A DNA stretch of 64,000 bases, from positions 779,085 through 843,084 of the forward strand of contig NZ_JAPEPW010000004.1 of assembly GCF_026339955.1 (NCBI RefSeq). Direction: 5' to 3'. The notes under the pieces are model-generated. The model was not told where the DNA came from. It saw only the letters and a list, made by a program, of their open reading frames with translations, and ran no database searches. The position numbers and the translations under genes were made by a program. Shown one piece after another: positions 46,365-54,946 of the stretch. The DNA comes from Streptomyces sp. NBC_01549 (GTDB lineage: Bacteria > Actinomycetota > Actinomycetes > Streptomycetales > Streptomycetaceae). The stretch's first letter is position 1. Each line of letters begins with the position of its first letter.

Positions 46365-46572
46365 CTGCTTTGCCCCTGGCCGTGGCTTCAGGAGTTCGAG
46401 GCCGTCACCGGCCGAGGTCGTAGCACACGAACTGGCCCGAGTGCTCGTCAACTTTCCGCGTAGAACGGCCTGCCCGAGCGGCGAGTGGCCGACGCGGTCA
46501 ACCATGGACCGCTGACTCATGCCAACGTGCCAGTGAGTCAGCCCTTCCACCCGCAGGTGAAGCATGCCGTGA

Positions 46573-47520
46573 ACTGCTGCGACGAGCTATTCCGGTACGC
46601 AGAAGCGTCCCTACGAGGAGTCGCTGGAACTGAACCGGCTGGTGCTGCTCGACGACGTACCGGCCAACGCGGAGACGTGGGCACAGGCGCGCGCCTTCCG
46701 CCTGGCGGCCGCCCGAGGCGTCCGCGGGGTCGTCGCGCACAGCGATCCCGAGCCCAGGACACGTCTCACCGCCCACGGGCCCGAGACGATCTTCCCCGGC
46801 CACTACGGGACGATCTACCAGGCCAAAGGGATGGACTACCTGGGCAAGACGCGCCCGCGGCGCCTGACCATGCTGCCCGACGGCTCGGTCCTCCATAGAT
46901 GGTCCTGCTGCGGGCCGACTTGCTGGAACCGGCGGAAGAGGCAGCGGATCATCTTCCGCGATCCCGCCCGGCACCTGCCCGTCGGCGACCTGAAGGGAAT
47001 TCCGAAGTCCGTGCCCAGCGACCTGCTGGCCGGCCTACTCGACCACGCCACGACGCCGCTCGGGCGGCTGACCGTCGCCCTGGCCGCCGTGCACGCCGTG
47101 CCCGGCAGCGACATCATCAAGGTCCTGACGGCCGACGTCGACCTCGCTCGCGGCACACTCGAAATCCGCCGCGGCCTGCTGCGGCACACCCTCTACCTGG
47201 AGGAGTTCACGCACCGACTCGCTGCCGAGTGGCTGGCCTACCGCCACCACCGCTGGCCCGCCTCCACCAACCCCCATCTGCTGGTCAGTCAGAAGACCGC
47301 GCTGGACCCCGACCATCCGACCGTCAGCATCGGCACACTCCGCGCAGCCATCCCCAAGGGGCTGACCCTGGACGGCCTGCGCCAGGACCGGATCCTCAAC
47401 GAAGCACTCGCGAGCGCCGACCCACTGAAGCTGATGCGGCTGCTCGGCATCACGGAACAGACCGCCATGCGCTACGTCGGCACATCCCACCCCGAGCGCA
47501 CCGCGAAACTGCCCCGGTAG
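46573..47520 (+). pseudogene. Chimeric mobile-element ORF: phage-type protein joined to the C-terminus of a tyrosine recombinase
   Basis: The frame is open from 46573; the first likely start is GTG 46642. The first ~100 residues (VVAHSDPEPRTRL, FPGHYGTIYQAKGMDYLGKT) resemble a phage- or plasmid-borne protein of the XF1762 type, by memory. From about residue 95 it changes to a recombinase-like C-terminus ending LMRLLGITEQTAMRYVGTSH, where the Tyr would be the recombinase nucleophile; the N-terminal core domain and part of the catalytic set are missing. Two unrelated halves with no break in frame suggest a fused remnant. Function is unlikely. Confidence 0.4.
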
Positions 47521-47615
47521 CCGTTTGCCCGGCCGACGGAGTCGCCGACGGCGAAGGCATCCCGCCGCCATCCCTCCGTCTGCTGCGGACAGAGGGACAG
47601 CATGCGCTGTACCGG

Positions 47616-48061
47616 TTACAGGTCAGCCAGTTCGGGTGCAACGCGCTTGTCGTAGCCGCGTTCTGCGTCGTCGCCGAACTCGAACGAGTAGTGGGTGATC
47701 ACCTTGTCGATGCCACCGAGCTGCTTGGCGATCGGCGACACCTCCGGTGCCCATTCAACGGTGGGAATGTCGTCGTCCCTGCTTTCGCTGTTCTCCCAGC
47801 ACAGGAGGACCCACTTGAGCTTGCCGTCGTTGCCGGTGACCGGACGGATGAGCGCGACCCGGTTGTACCGGGTGCCCTCACCAGCGTGTTATTGAGGTTG
47901 TCGCTCACGAAGTCCCTGTAGCCGGCCTTCGTCGTCGGGTCTTGCTTGTCCGTGATTTCCAGGATGAGCTCGGCGTCGTAGTTCCTGCCGAGGATGAAGG
48001 TCGTGTACCTCTGACCTGCTCGAGCAGCCTGCCGTGCCAGCGATGCGTCCGGATACTGCAT
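47616..48061 (-). pseudogene. Frameshifted hypothetical protein
   Basis: ATG 48061 opens RYTTFILGRNYDAELILEIT and DFVSDNLNNT. Near 47885 the frame changes, and the continuation reads GEGTRYNRVALIRPVTGNDG, KLKWVLLCWENSE and HYSFEFGDDAERGYDKRVAP, down to TAA at 47616-47618. Together this is about 145 residues of normal composition, so a single indel split the gene or a sequencing error did. I do not recognise the family. It lies between a recombinase remnant and the oxygenase gene. Confidence 0.5.
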
Positions 48062-48100
48062 GAGCGTGCAGCCGTGGCCGCCAACCCATGCACGAGCTCG

Positions 48101-49564
48101 TTAGGCGTCGGCGAGGAGGGGGTCGTACGGGGTGCCCGTGCGGCGGCCCGCCATGAAGGAGAGGAAGTCGCCCACGAAGGCGCTCCGGCCGTAGGCGCCG
48201 TCGGTGGTGGTGAGGTCGCGGTGGAAGGCGGTGCGGAAGAGGGTTCGGTATTCGTCCGCGTCGATGCTCCCGTTGCCGTCCTTGTCGGTGGCGCCGAAGA
48301 GGACCTCGGCAACGCGGATGAGCGCGGGTCCGGCGAGGGAGGGGACGGCGCTGGCGTACTCCTCGGCGCTGACGCGGCCGTCGCCGTCCGTGTCGAGGGC
48401 GGCCTGGAGCTCGCGCCACCAGGCGGCGAAGGCGTCGTAGAGCCGGGTCTCCTCGGGTTCGTCCAGGTCGAGGCGGGTGGAGAGTTCGCGTGCCATGGCG
48501 GCGAGGTCAGGCCAGCCGAGGTGGCCGTCGCCGGTCTGGTCCAGCACTCGGCGGAAGAACTCCTCCGCCGAGCGTCGGTTCTCTTCTGTGCCCGCCGAAG
48601 GGGCCGGGTCGGGGTTGGTGTCGCCGCTCAGTGGTGTGAGGAGGCGGAGCAGGGCCGATGCCCGCTTCATGCGGGCGCGCAGGACGGTTACGGTGCGGGC
48701 GCGAGGGTCGTCGCTGTCGGGTGAGAGTGAGAGGGCTTCGATGATGCTTTCGGCGTTGATCCAGCCCTCAGGCAGGAATCGGGCGAGCCCGGCGGCGAGG
48801 TAGGCGCCTTGCATGAGGGTTGGGGCGCCGGGCATCTCGGGCAGGCCGGCCCGGCGCCGGTAGGGCTCGGGGAGCGAGGCGACGGTGATCGCGCCGAGGA
48901 GCGGACCGGCGACAGCGCGGCCGGCCGCCCACAGTGTCGGCGCGCTGTCGAGCAGCGCAGGGGCGGGCAGGTGGTCGAAGAGCCGGTAGAGGATGACGCG
49001 GGCCGCCTCGGTGTTCTCCAGCTCGTTTTCGACGACCCGGTCGAAGTATCGCCAGAAGTCGTTCAGGTCCTCGGGGAGTTCTGCGGCGTCGCCGTCGAGC
49101 GCGGCGAGGAAAACGCGGTACTCGGCGTACATCCGCTCCATCGTGTCCTGGTCGAGCGGCTGGCCGCTCAGCCGGCACATGGTGACGGCGCTCTCGAAGA
49201 GGGTGGCGACCACCCAGGCGCGGGTCGCGCGGTCCATCGCGTCGTAGGCGCGGCCGCGGGAGTCGGAGCCGCTCATGCGGGCGTGCAGCCGGTTGAGTCG
49301 GGCGGCCTCCCGTTCGCGTACCGCTGGGTCGGTGCCGAACATGCGCCGCATGCTGAGGAAGGTGTTGCGCAGTCGGCGCCAGGGGTGGGCGACGAAGGTG
49401 GAGTTGTCGACGAGGGCGGCGCCGATCTGCGGGTGAGCGGCCTCCAGTACGGTGGCGCGGATCATGGCCAGGGCCCAGCGCGGGTCGTCGAAGAAGGCGC
49501 TGAACTGCGATTTCGGGCCGAACAGGGAGGCCTCGTCGGCCGTTCCCGTGGTTTCGGTGGTCAT
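48101..49564 (-). CDS. MpaB/Lcp-like oxygenase (DUF2236) with C-terminal EF-hands
   Basis: 487 residues from ATG 49564, overlapping the stop of the prenyl transferase gene (ATGA, 49561-49564). Residues about 25-260 match the DUF2236 fold of MpaB and latex-clearing protein: IRATVLEAAHPQIGAALVDN (His44 in the family's conserved AHP), PWRRLRNTF and ARAWVVATLFES-like helices. The C-terminal ~150 residues hold three EF-hand calcium loops at 342-353, 391-402 and 427-438 (DQTGDG, DTDGDG, DKDGNG). DUF2236 enzymes use heme to cleave C=C bonds, including those of cis-polyisoprene. No signal peptide is visible. Coupling to a cis-prenyl transferase suggests a polyprenyl substrate; EF-hands suggest calcium control. 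Confidence 0.82.
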   Translation of the reverse strand: MTTETTGTADEASLFGPKSQFSAFFDDPRWALAMIRATVLEAAHPQIGAALVDNSTFVAHPWRRLRNTFLSMRRMFGTDPAVREREAARLNRLHARMSGSDSRGRAYDAMDRATRAWVVATLFESAVTMCRLSGQPLDQDTMERMYAEYRVFLAALDGDAAELPEDLNDFWRYFDRVVENELENTEAARVILYRLFDHLPAPALLDSAPTLWAAGRAVAGPLLGAITVASLPEPYRRRAGLPEMPGAPTLMQGAYLAAGLARFLPEGWINAESIIEALSLSPDSDDPRARTVTVLRARMKRASALLRLLTPLSGDTNPDPAPSAGTEENRRSAEEFFRRVLDQTGDGHLGWPDLAAMARELSTRLDLDEPEETRLYDAFAAWWRELQAALDTDGDGRVSAEEYASAVPSLAGPALIRVAEVLFGATDKDGNGSIDADEYRTLFRTAFHRDLTTTDGAYGRSAFVGDFLSFMAGRRTGTPYDPLLADA

Positions 49565-50445
49565 GATGGGTCTCCGTTCGTCCGGGCGGGCACGCCGCCG
49601 AAGCGGCGGTCTCGGTGCCGGTAGGTGTGCAGGCAGGCGAGGAAGTCGGGGGCCCGGAAGTCCGGCCAGAGCGCCTCGGGGAAGACCCACTCGGCGTAGG
49701 CGACCTGCCAGAGCATGAAGTTGGAGATGCGCTGCTCACCGGAGGTGCGGATGACCAGATCCACATCGGGGGTGTCAGGGAACGGCAGGTGGTCCGCGAA
49801 GAGCTGCTCGGTCACCTCGTCGGCGGGCGTCCCGCTGCTGATCAGCGACCTTGCGGCCTCGACGATGTCTCGGCGCCCGCCGTGGTCGAAGGCGACGGTC
49901 AGCGTCATCCCCCGGTTGTCGGCGGTCAGTGCCGCCAAGTCGTCGAAGTCCTGGGCCAGTTCACGGGGGATGCGCGGGTCGGTGACCCCGAGGAAACGGC
50001 AGCGGATGCCGCGCGCGAGCAGCAGCGGCGCATGCTTGCGCACAACCCGGCGCACCAGACGCATCAGGAATTCGACCTCGGTGCCAGGGCGGTTCCAGTT
50101 CTCGGTGGAGAAGGCGTACAGGCTGAGCCACTCCACGCCGGCGGCCCGGGCCGCCTCGATGACGTCGATGACGGCGGTCTCCGCGGCCCGGTGACCCGCC
50201 GTACGGGGAAGCGAACGCCGCTGCGCCCAACGGCCGTTGCCGTCCATCACGCAGGCCACGTGCCGCGGCCCCGCACGCGCCGCCCCCTCGTTCCGCCGCT
50301 GCCCGCCGGGTCCGCCACCGCGCTGTCGCCCGCCCGACCGGTCCTCCGTCACCGCGCGTGCGCGCGGCACGCCGTAGTCCGTCACGCCCGGCGCCGCCCC
50401 GTCCGGAGCGGCACGACCGGCCGAACCGCGCTCGGTCACGCCCAC
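49561..50445 (-). CDS. cis-Prenyl transferase (polyprenyl diphosphate synthase, UppS-like)
   Basis: 294 residues from GTG 50445. The first ~60 residues are Gly/Arg-rich and unlike the family, so the true start may be later; the core begins at HVACVMDGNGRWAQRR, with catalytic Asp68. FSTENWNRP, LTVAFDHGGRRDI and DLVIRTSGEQRISNFMLWQV (the last block binds isopentenyl diphosphate) are all present. It condenses isopentenyl diphosphate onto an allylic primer in cis configuration. A housekeeping UppS would not be coupled to an oxygenase, so this is probably a second, specialised copy that makes a polyprenyl precursor for it. Confidence 0.87.
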   Translation of the reverse strand: MGVTERGSAGRAAPDGAAPGVTDYGVPRARAVTEDRSGGRQRGGGPGGQRRNEGAARAGPRHVACVMDGNGRWAQRRSLPRTAGHRAAETAVIDVIEAARAAGVEWLSLYAFSTENWNRPGTEVEFLMRLVRRVVRKHAPLLLARGIRCRFLGVTDPRIPRELAQDFDDLAALTADNRGMTLTVAFDHGGRRDIVEAARSLISSGTPADEVTEQLFADHLPFPDTPDVDLVIRTSGEQRISNFMLWQVAYAEWVFPEALWPDFRAPDFLACLHTYRHRDRRFGGVPARTNGDPS

Positions 50446-50625
50446 CCTGCCCCGCCGCTCCCGCCTCGCCCACGCCCCACCGGCGCGTTCCCTCCCGGGA
50501 GTCTGACAGCGCGAAAGGGCCCTGACCGGCCGAACGAAGAGCCGTCACCCTTGACTCGTACGATCGAATCCGTCCGAGTGCTAGAGCGGTGAACTCGCGC
50601 ACAGGTCCTTTCAAAGCTCCAATCG

Positions 50626-50946
50626 ATGCGCGGGTTGGAGCGTGACCGCATCCAAGAATCCGCGAACTCGCGCGCTTCCGACCGCGCGATGTCCAAGGTC
50701 CGCAACGGCGAGCGCGGCCGCGGCGGGGTCGAGCGGCGCCTGGTCGCCCTCGGCGCTCGCCCGCGTGACGCGGGCGAGCCGGGCCGGACGTGGCTGGCCG
50801 AGGCCCTGCACGACGTCGGCGCGCAGGGCGTACGCCACGGCGGCCACCATCGCTACGCCGCCTACATCGGGCCGCGTACCGGCCGCCGGCTCACCGCCAC
50901 CTCCTACCCATACCCGAAGGCCGACCAAAGGAGTGCGGTCGCATGA
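50626..50946 (+). CDS. Small basic protein linked to a DUF6262-like gene
   Basis: 106 residues from ATG 50626, or 85 from ATG 50689 (MSKVRNGERGRGGVERR...). It is Arg/Gly-rich with GVRHGGHHRYAAYIGPRTGR near the end and has no recognised domain. Its stop overlaps the next start (ATGA, 50943-50946). With that partner it resembles the small accessory genes that trail Tn554-type recombinase sets. It may be the surviving end of such an element; a role in DNA binding is a guess from its charge. Confidence 0.4.
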   Translation: MRGLERDRIQESANSRASDRAMSKVRNGERGRGGVERRLVALGARPRDAGEPGRTWLAEALHDVGAQGVRHGGHHRYAAYIGPRTGRRLTATSYPYPKADQRSAVA

Positions 50947-51359
50947 ACGCCGTACCCCGCCTCGGTGGCGAGGGCATCGAGCTGCAACGCCTCGTGGCCG
51001 ACACTCCGACCCGCTCCGCCGGAGCCCTCACCGTCATCCAGCTCGCCGCCGAGGCCGGAGTCAAGCGATGGGTCCTCACCCACAAACACCCCGACCTCCG
51101 CAAGGAATTTGAAGAAGCCCGGGAATCCGTGAACGGAATTCCCGCCGCTTTCCAAACCCTCCAGGCCAAAGTCGACGACCTCGAAGCCGCACACAAACGA
51201 CTACGCCAACACAACACCGAACTCACCGAACGAAACGAGATCTATGCCCAAGTCATCCACGCTCTCACGACCGAACTCGCCCACCTCGGCAGAGCCCAGA
51301 CACTCCCTCCCAACGTCCGGCGACTCCCTACCGACACCACCGCATCGCCCCGGACCTGA
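50943..51359 (+). CDS. DUF6262-like coiled-coil protein (TnpC-type accessory)
   Basis: 138 residues from ATG 50943. GALTVIQLAAEAGVKRWVLT then HKHPDL resembles the helix-turn-helix start of DUF6262/TnpC proteins, and residues 60-115 form a clear coiled coil (LQAKVDDLEAAHKRLRQHNT, ELTERNEIYAQV). These proteins accompany site-specific tyrosine recombinases in Tn554-like elements (from memory). The recombinases are missing, apart from fragments at 46573-47520 and 52167-52600. A hairpin follows directly. Confidence 0.55.
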   Translation: MNAVPRLGGEGIELQRLVADTPTRSAGALTVIQLAAEAGVKRWVLTHKHPDLRKEFEEARESVNGIPAAFQTLQAKVDDLEAAHKRLRQHNTELTERNEIYAQVIHALTTELAHLGRAQTLPPNVRRLPTDTTASPRT

Positions 51360-51361
51360 GT

Positions 51362-51382
51362 CTCCGGCGCTCCGCGCCGGAG
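51362..51382 (+). terminator. 9-bp perfect hairpin
   Basis: CTCCGGCGC (51362-51370) and GCGCCGGAG (51374-51382) around a 3-nt loop, three bases after the stop of the coiled-coil gene. Confidence 0.6.
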
Positions 51383-51420
51383 GAGCCGAGACGTGGATAC
51401 AACAGCCCCGAAGAGGTGAC

Positions 51421-51729
51421 AGAGGATTGGGGGTCGACTCGACCGCGTACCTGGTGAAGATGCTGGAGGACCCGGCCGCTCACGGAGTCGACCTGGACCG
51501 CACCATGGTGCTTGCCAACCTGGCTGGCAGCAGCTTGAGTTGGCGTGGGGGTCGAGTCAGGGAAGAGGCGAAGCTCCTGGTGCTCATCACCGACATCACC
51601 GCCGGATTCCTGGCACACTGGGACGGATCCTCGCTTCCCGGCGCGCTGATGCGCGCCGGCGGGGCTTTTGCTGTTGCTCTCACCGTGTTGTGCGGCATCA
51701 TCGCGCTGGGTGTTGCCCTGCCGATCTGA
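51421..51729 (+). pseudogene. Fused remnants: PAPS-reductase-like piece and a membrane-protein tail
   Basis: One open frame joins GVDSTAYLVKMLEDPAAHGV (resembling the start of plasmid-type phosphoadenosine phosphosulfate reductase family proteins) to an unrelated end with a membrane helix (AFAVALTVLCGIIALGVALP). There is no good start or ribosome-binding site. It is best read as debris from two genes. Confidence 0.35.
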
Positions 51730-51869
51730 ACACGGACGTCCAGCCTGGCCGGGGCCTCGTGGTGACGTGGGCTGCCGCCTGCTGGCAAATTGCGCGCACG
51801 GGCGGCGGGTCCTGGGCCGCCACGGCTTACCCCCGCTCGAGCGGGGGCCGCGGCCACGACGAATCCCCG

Positions 51870-52130
51870 TGCTCGGCAACTGCAATGACTGCAAGGCGTG
51901 GGAGTTGTCCGGTGCGAAGACCGCCGTCGGCAGTGCCACGGTCATCGCGGACGGCGGCTATCAGGACACTGGCCTGGTCATCCCGCACCGGCGAGAACGC
52001 GGCCAGAGCGAACTTCCGGCCTGAAAGGAGGAGCACAACGCGTCCCAACGGTGTCCCGAGGGGCAATTGGCGGCTTTTGGCCGTGATGGATGTACGGATC
52101 TCCGCCTGCACCACGTCTGGGGCCGAGTCG
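51870..52130 (+). mobile_element. IS5-type transposase fragment
   Basis: CKAWELSGAKTAVGSATVIA, DGGYQDTGLVIPHRRERGQ and, after a frame change near 52022, a KEEHN-like stretch match part of the DDE core of IS5-type transposases. Both the ends and the remaining catalytic blocks are missing. Confidence 0.55.
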
Positions 52131-52166
52131 CCGGTCCAGGAATCTCTGTCAGTGATTGGTGCCCGG

Positions 52167-52600
52167 CTACGTCGACGGGCGGAATGCCTGTCGGCGGGAG
52201 AGTTCGGCGGCGTAGTCAACCCTTGTGGAGCCGGTCTCCTTGGTCCACTTTTCAGCGCGGCTGATGTGAAGTCCCAGGAGGCTACTGAGGACGACAGCGG
52301 GGAGTTCTGAGGAGAGTTCCATGAGTGTGGTGTTGCGGGCGGGCCGTGCCTTGATACCCATGACGGTGAGCATGCGCATGACTTGTCGGCGGCTGATCGG
52401 CCGTGCCCGGGAAGAGCCGGGGCTGATCGTCACTGCGTCCGAGGGTGGAGTAGCCGTGCCTATGCTGGACGAGCTCCAGCACGAGGGAGTCCAGCGGTGG
52501 CGGCAGGTCGGTCGGGTGGGACCCGAGTGTGCGCGCAACTCCGTAGTGCCGCCCTCAACTGCCAAGGGCCTGAGCCGAACTCATGTCGGAATGATCAGTA
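52167..52600 (-). pseudogene. Recombinase C-terminal remnant
   Basis: The minus strand ends in GIKARPARNTTLMELSSELP, AVVLSSLLGLHISRAEKWTK and RVDYAAELSRRQ, the tail pattern of Streptomyces site-specific recombinases. Upstream of about 52420 the continuation is in another frame (LDSLVLELVQHRHGYSTLGR), so it is both truncated and frameshifted. It marks the right border of the debris zone before the furan operon. Confidence 0.5.
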
Positions 52601-52775
52601 AGGCCGGTTCACGCCGGTGCGCGCGGCGCACTATGCGTGGCCACGAGCGTCCATGGGAACTCCGCACGCTCTACCGGTGCCCACGGGCGGCGGAAATGAT
52701 GAGCCACACCGCACATGAACCAGGTGATCCGCACCCCTGTCCCTTGGCCAGGCGGACATGCGGCGGAAGGAGCCC

Positions 52776-53534
52776 ATGGTGTTGCTTCTCATCTCCCCGG
52801 ACAGCGTCGAGGAGGCCCTCGACTGTGCGAAGGCGGCGGAGCACCTCGACATCGTCGACGTCAAGAAGCCCGACGAGGGCTCGCTCGGCGCCAACTTCCC
52901 CTGGGTCATCAGGGAGATCCGCGACGCGGTCCCGGCGGACAAGCCGGTGTCCGCCACTGTGGGAGACGTCCCGTACAAGCCCGGCACGGTGGCTCAGGCC
53001 GCGCTCGGCGCGGTCGTCTCCGGCGCCACGTACATCAAGGTCGGCCTCTACGGATGCACGACGCCCGATCAGGGCATCGAGGTCATGCGCGCGGTCGTCC
53101 GGGCGGTGAAGGACCACCGCCCCGAAGCACTCGTCGTCGCCTCGGGCTACGCCGACGCCCACCGGATCGGCTGCGTCAACCCGCTCGCCGTGCCCGACAT
53201 CGCCGCCCGCTCCGGCGCCGACGCGGCCATGCTGGACACCGCCATCAAGGACGGGACGCGGCTGTTCGACCACGTTCCGCCGGACGTCTGTGCCGAGTTC
53301 GTCCGGCTGGCCCACGCGTCCGGTCTGCTCGCCGCCCTCGCGGGCAGTGTCAAACAGACCGACGTCGGTCTGCTGACCCGCATCGGCACGGACATCGTGG
53401 GCGTGCGCGGAGCGGTCTGCGAGGGCGGCGACCGCAATGCCGGAAGGATTCAGCCGCATCTGGTGGCTGCCTTCCGGGCGGAGATGGACTGGCAGGCCCG
53501 GGAGCACGCGGCCGGCGTCCCCGCCGTGAACTGA
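52776..53534 (+). CDS. mfnB: (5-Formylfuran-3-yl)methyl phosphate synthase, MfnB-like
   Basis: 252 residues from ATG 52776; AAGGAG lies close before it, and ATG 52758 or GTG 52779 are alternatives. MfnB joins two glyceraldehyde-3-phosphate molecules into a furan, 4-(hydroxymethyl)-2-furaldehyde phosphate, the first step of methanofuran synthesis in archaea. The whole family pattern is present: DIVDVKKPDEGSLGANFPWV with Lys30, YIKVGLYG with Lys88 and AMLDTAIKDG with Lys158. These lie exactly three residues later than the archaeal catalytic Lys27, Lys85 and Lys155 as I recall them. It is the first gene of a four-gene operon whose other enzymes can oxidise, reduce and methylate the product. It is cytoplasmic. 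Streptomycetes do not make methanofuran, so another furan is expected. Confidence 0.9.
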   Translation: MVLLLISPDSVEEALDCAKAAEHLDIVDVKKPDEGSLGANFPWVIREIRDAVPADKPVSATVGDVPYKPGTVAQAALGAVVSGATYIKVGLYGCTTPDQGIEVMRAVVRAVKDHRPEALVVASGYADAHRIGCVNPLAVPDIAARSGADAAMLDTAIKDGTRLFDHVPPDVCAEFVRLAHASGLLAALAGSVKQTDVGLLTRIGTDIVGVRGAVCEGGDRNAGRIQPHLVAAFRAEMDWQAREHAAGVPAVN

Positions 53535-53542
53535 CCACTGGC

Positions 53543-54946
53543 ATGCCTACCTCTGAGCCCGACCGCGTCCCCGGACGCCGGGCCGCGCGTTTCGCTGTCG
53601 TCGACCCGGCCACCGGGGAGATCTTCGACGAGGCCCCCGACCAGCAGCCGGACGAGTTGGACGCCGTGGTCGACCGGGCCCACCGGGCCTGGCACGGCTG
53701 GCGCGCCGACCCCGCCGCCCGCACCACCGCGTTGCGCGTGGCGGCCGACGCCGTGGAGAGGGCCGGCGACGACCTCGCCCGGTTGCTCACCCGGGAACAG
53801 GGCAAGCCCGTGGCCGAGTCGTACGCGGAGATCGCCCGTACGGCGGCCCGCCTGCGCTACTTCGCAGACCTGGCCCCCAGAACCCGGCGGATCACCGATG
53901 GCCGGCCCGTGCACAGCGAGATCCGCTGGCGGCCCCTCGGACCCGTCGCCGCGATCGTGCCGTGGAACTTTCCCCTCCAGCTCGCGGCGGCGAAGTTCGC
54001 GCCCGCGCTCGCGGCGGGCAACACCATGGTCCTCAAACCGTCCCCGTTCACCCCCCTCGCCACCCGACTGCTTGGCTCCGTTCTCGCCACCGCCCTGCCC
54101 GAGGACGTACTGACCGTCGTCACCGGCCGCGAACCCCTCGGCGCCCGCCTCGCCTCCCACCCGGGCATCCGCCACGTCACCTTCACCGGCTCGGTGCCCA
54201 CCGGGCGGGCCGTCGCCGAAGCTGCGGCGGCCTCGCTCGCCCAGGTCACCCTGGAACTGGGCGGCAACGACGCCGCCGTCCTGCTGCACGACGTCGAGGT
54301 GGACCGGATCGCGGACCGGCTGTTCTGGGCCGCGTTCCGCAACTGCGGGCAGGTCTGCATGGCGGTCAAACGCGTCTACGCCCCGGTCCGGCTCCACGCC
54401 GAGGTCGTCGAAGCCCTCGCCCAGCGCGCGAAGACCGTCGCTGTCGGGGCCGGCCTCGACCCGGACACCCGGCTGGGCCCGGTCAACAACGCCCCCCAGC
54501 TGGCCCGGATCGAACAGGTCGCGAAGCAGGCCCTGGCGGACGGCGCCCGGGCGGCGGCCGGCGGCCACCGGCTGGACGGGCCGGGCTACTTCTTCGCTCC
54601 CACGATCCTCACCGATGTCCCGCCTGGCAGCCCGGTGGTGACCGAGGAACAGTTCGGACCGGTCCTTCCGGTGCTGCCGTACCGGAGCCTCGACGAAGCC
54701 GTCGACGCGGCCAACGGCACCGGCTTCGGACTGGGCGGCTCCGTATGGGGCACTGATCTCGACCAGGCCGAGGTGGTGGCCGACCGCCTCGAATGCGGCA
54801 CGGCCTGGATCAACCACCATGCCGAACTGTCCCTCGCCCAGCCCTTCGCAGGCGTCAAGAACAGCGGTGTCGGCGTCGCGGGCGGACCGTGGGGGCTGTA
54901 CGGCAACCTCCGGCCGTTCGTCGTCCACCGCCCGCAGGAGGAATGA
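53543..54946 (+). CDS. Aldehyde dehydrogenase (NAD(P)-dependent)
   Basis: 467 residues from ATG 53543, eight bases after the MfnB stop. IVPWNFPLQ (138-146), FTGSVPTGR (214-222), LELGGND with general base Glu238, and NCGQVCMAVKR with nucleophile Cys272 are all in place, and EEQFGPVLPV lies near the C-terminus. It oxidises an aldehyde to a carboxylic acid. In this operon the obvious substrate is the furaldehyde formed by MfnB or its dephosphorylated form, giving a 4-(hydroxymethyl)-2-furoic acid type product (inference). The stop overlaps the next start (ATGA). Confidence 0.88.
   Translation: MPTSEPDRVPGRRAARFAVVDPATGEIFDEAPDQQPDELDAVVDRAHRAWHGWRADPAARTTALRVAADAVERAGDDLARLLTREQGKPVAESYAEIARTAARLRYFADLAPRTRRITDGRPVHSEIRWRPLGPVAAIVPWNFPLQLAAAKFAPALAAGNTMVLKPSPFTPLATRLLGSVLATALPEDVLTVVTGREPLGARLASHPGIRHVTFTGSVPTGRAVAEAAAASLAQVTLELGGNDAAVLLHDVEVDRIADRLFWAAFRNCGQVCMAVKRVYAPVRLHAEVVEALAQRAKTVAVGAGLDPDTRLGPVNNAPQLARIEQVAKQALADGARAAAGGHRLDGPGYFFAPTILTDVPPGSPVVTEEQFGPVLPVLPYRSLDEAVDAANGTGFGLGGSVWGTDLDQAEVVADRLECGTAWINHHAELSLAQPFAGVKNSGVGVAGGPWGLYGNLRPFVVHRPQEE

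Noticed and set aside
48101..49564. Reading the EF-hand protein as a plain calcium sensor
   Set aside because: The N-terminal 230 residues carry the DUF2236 pattern and the EF-hands occupy only the last third, so an oxygenase with a calcium module is the better call.
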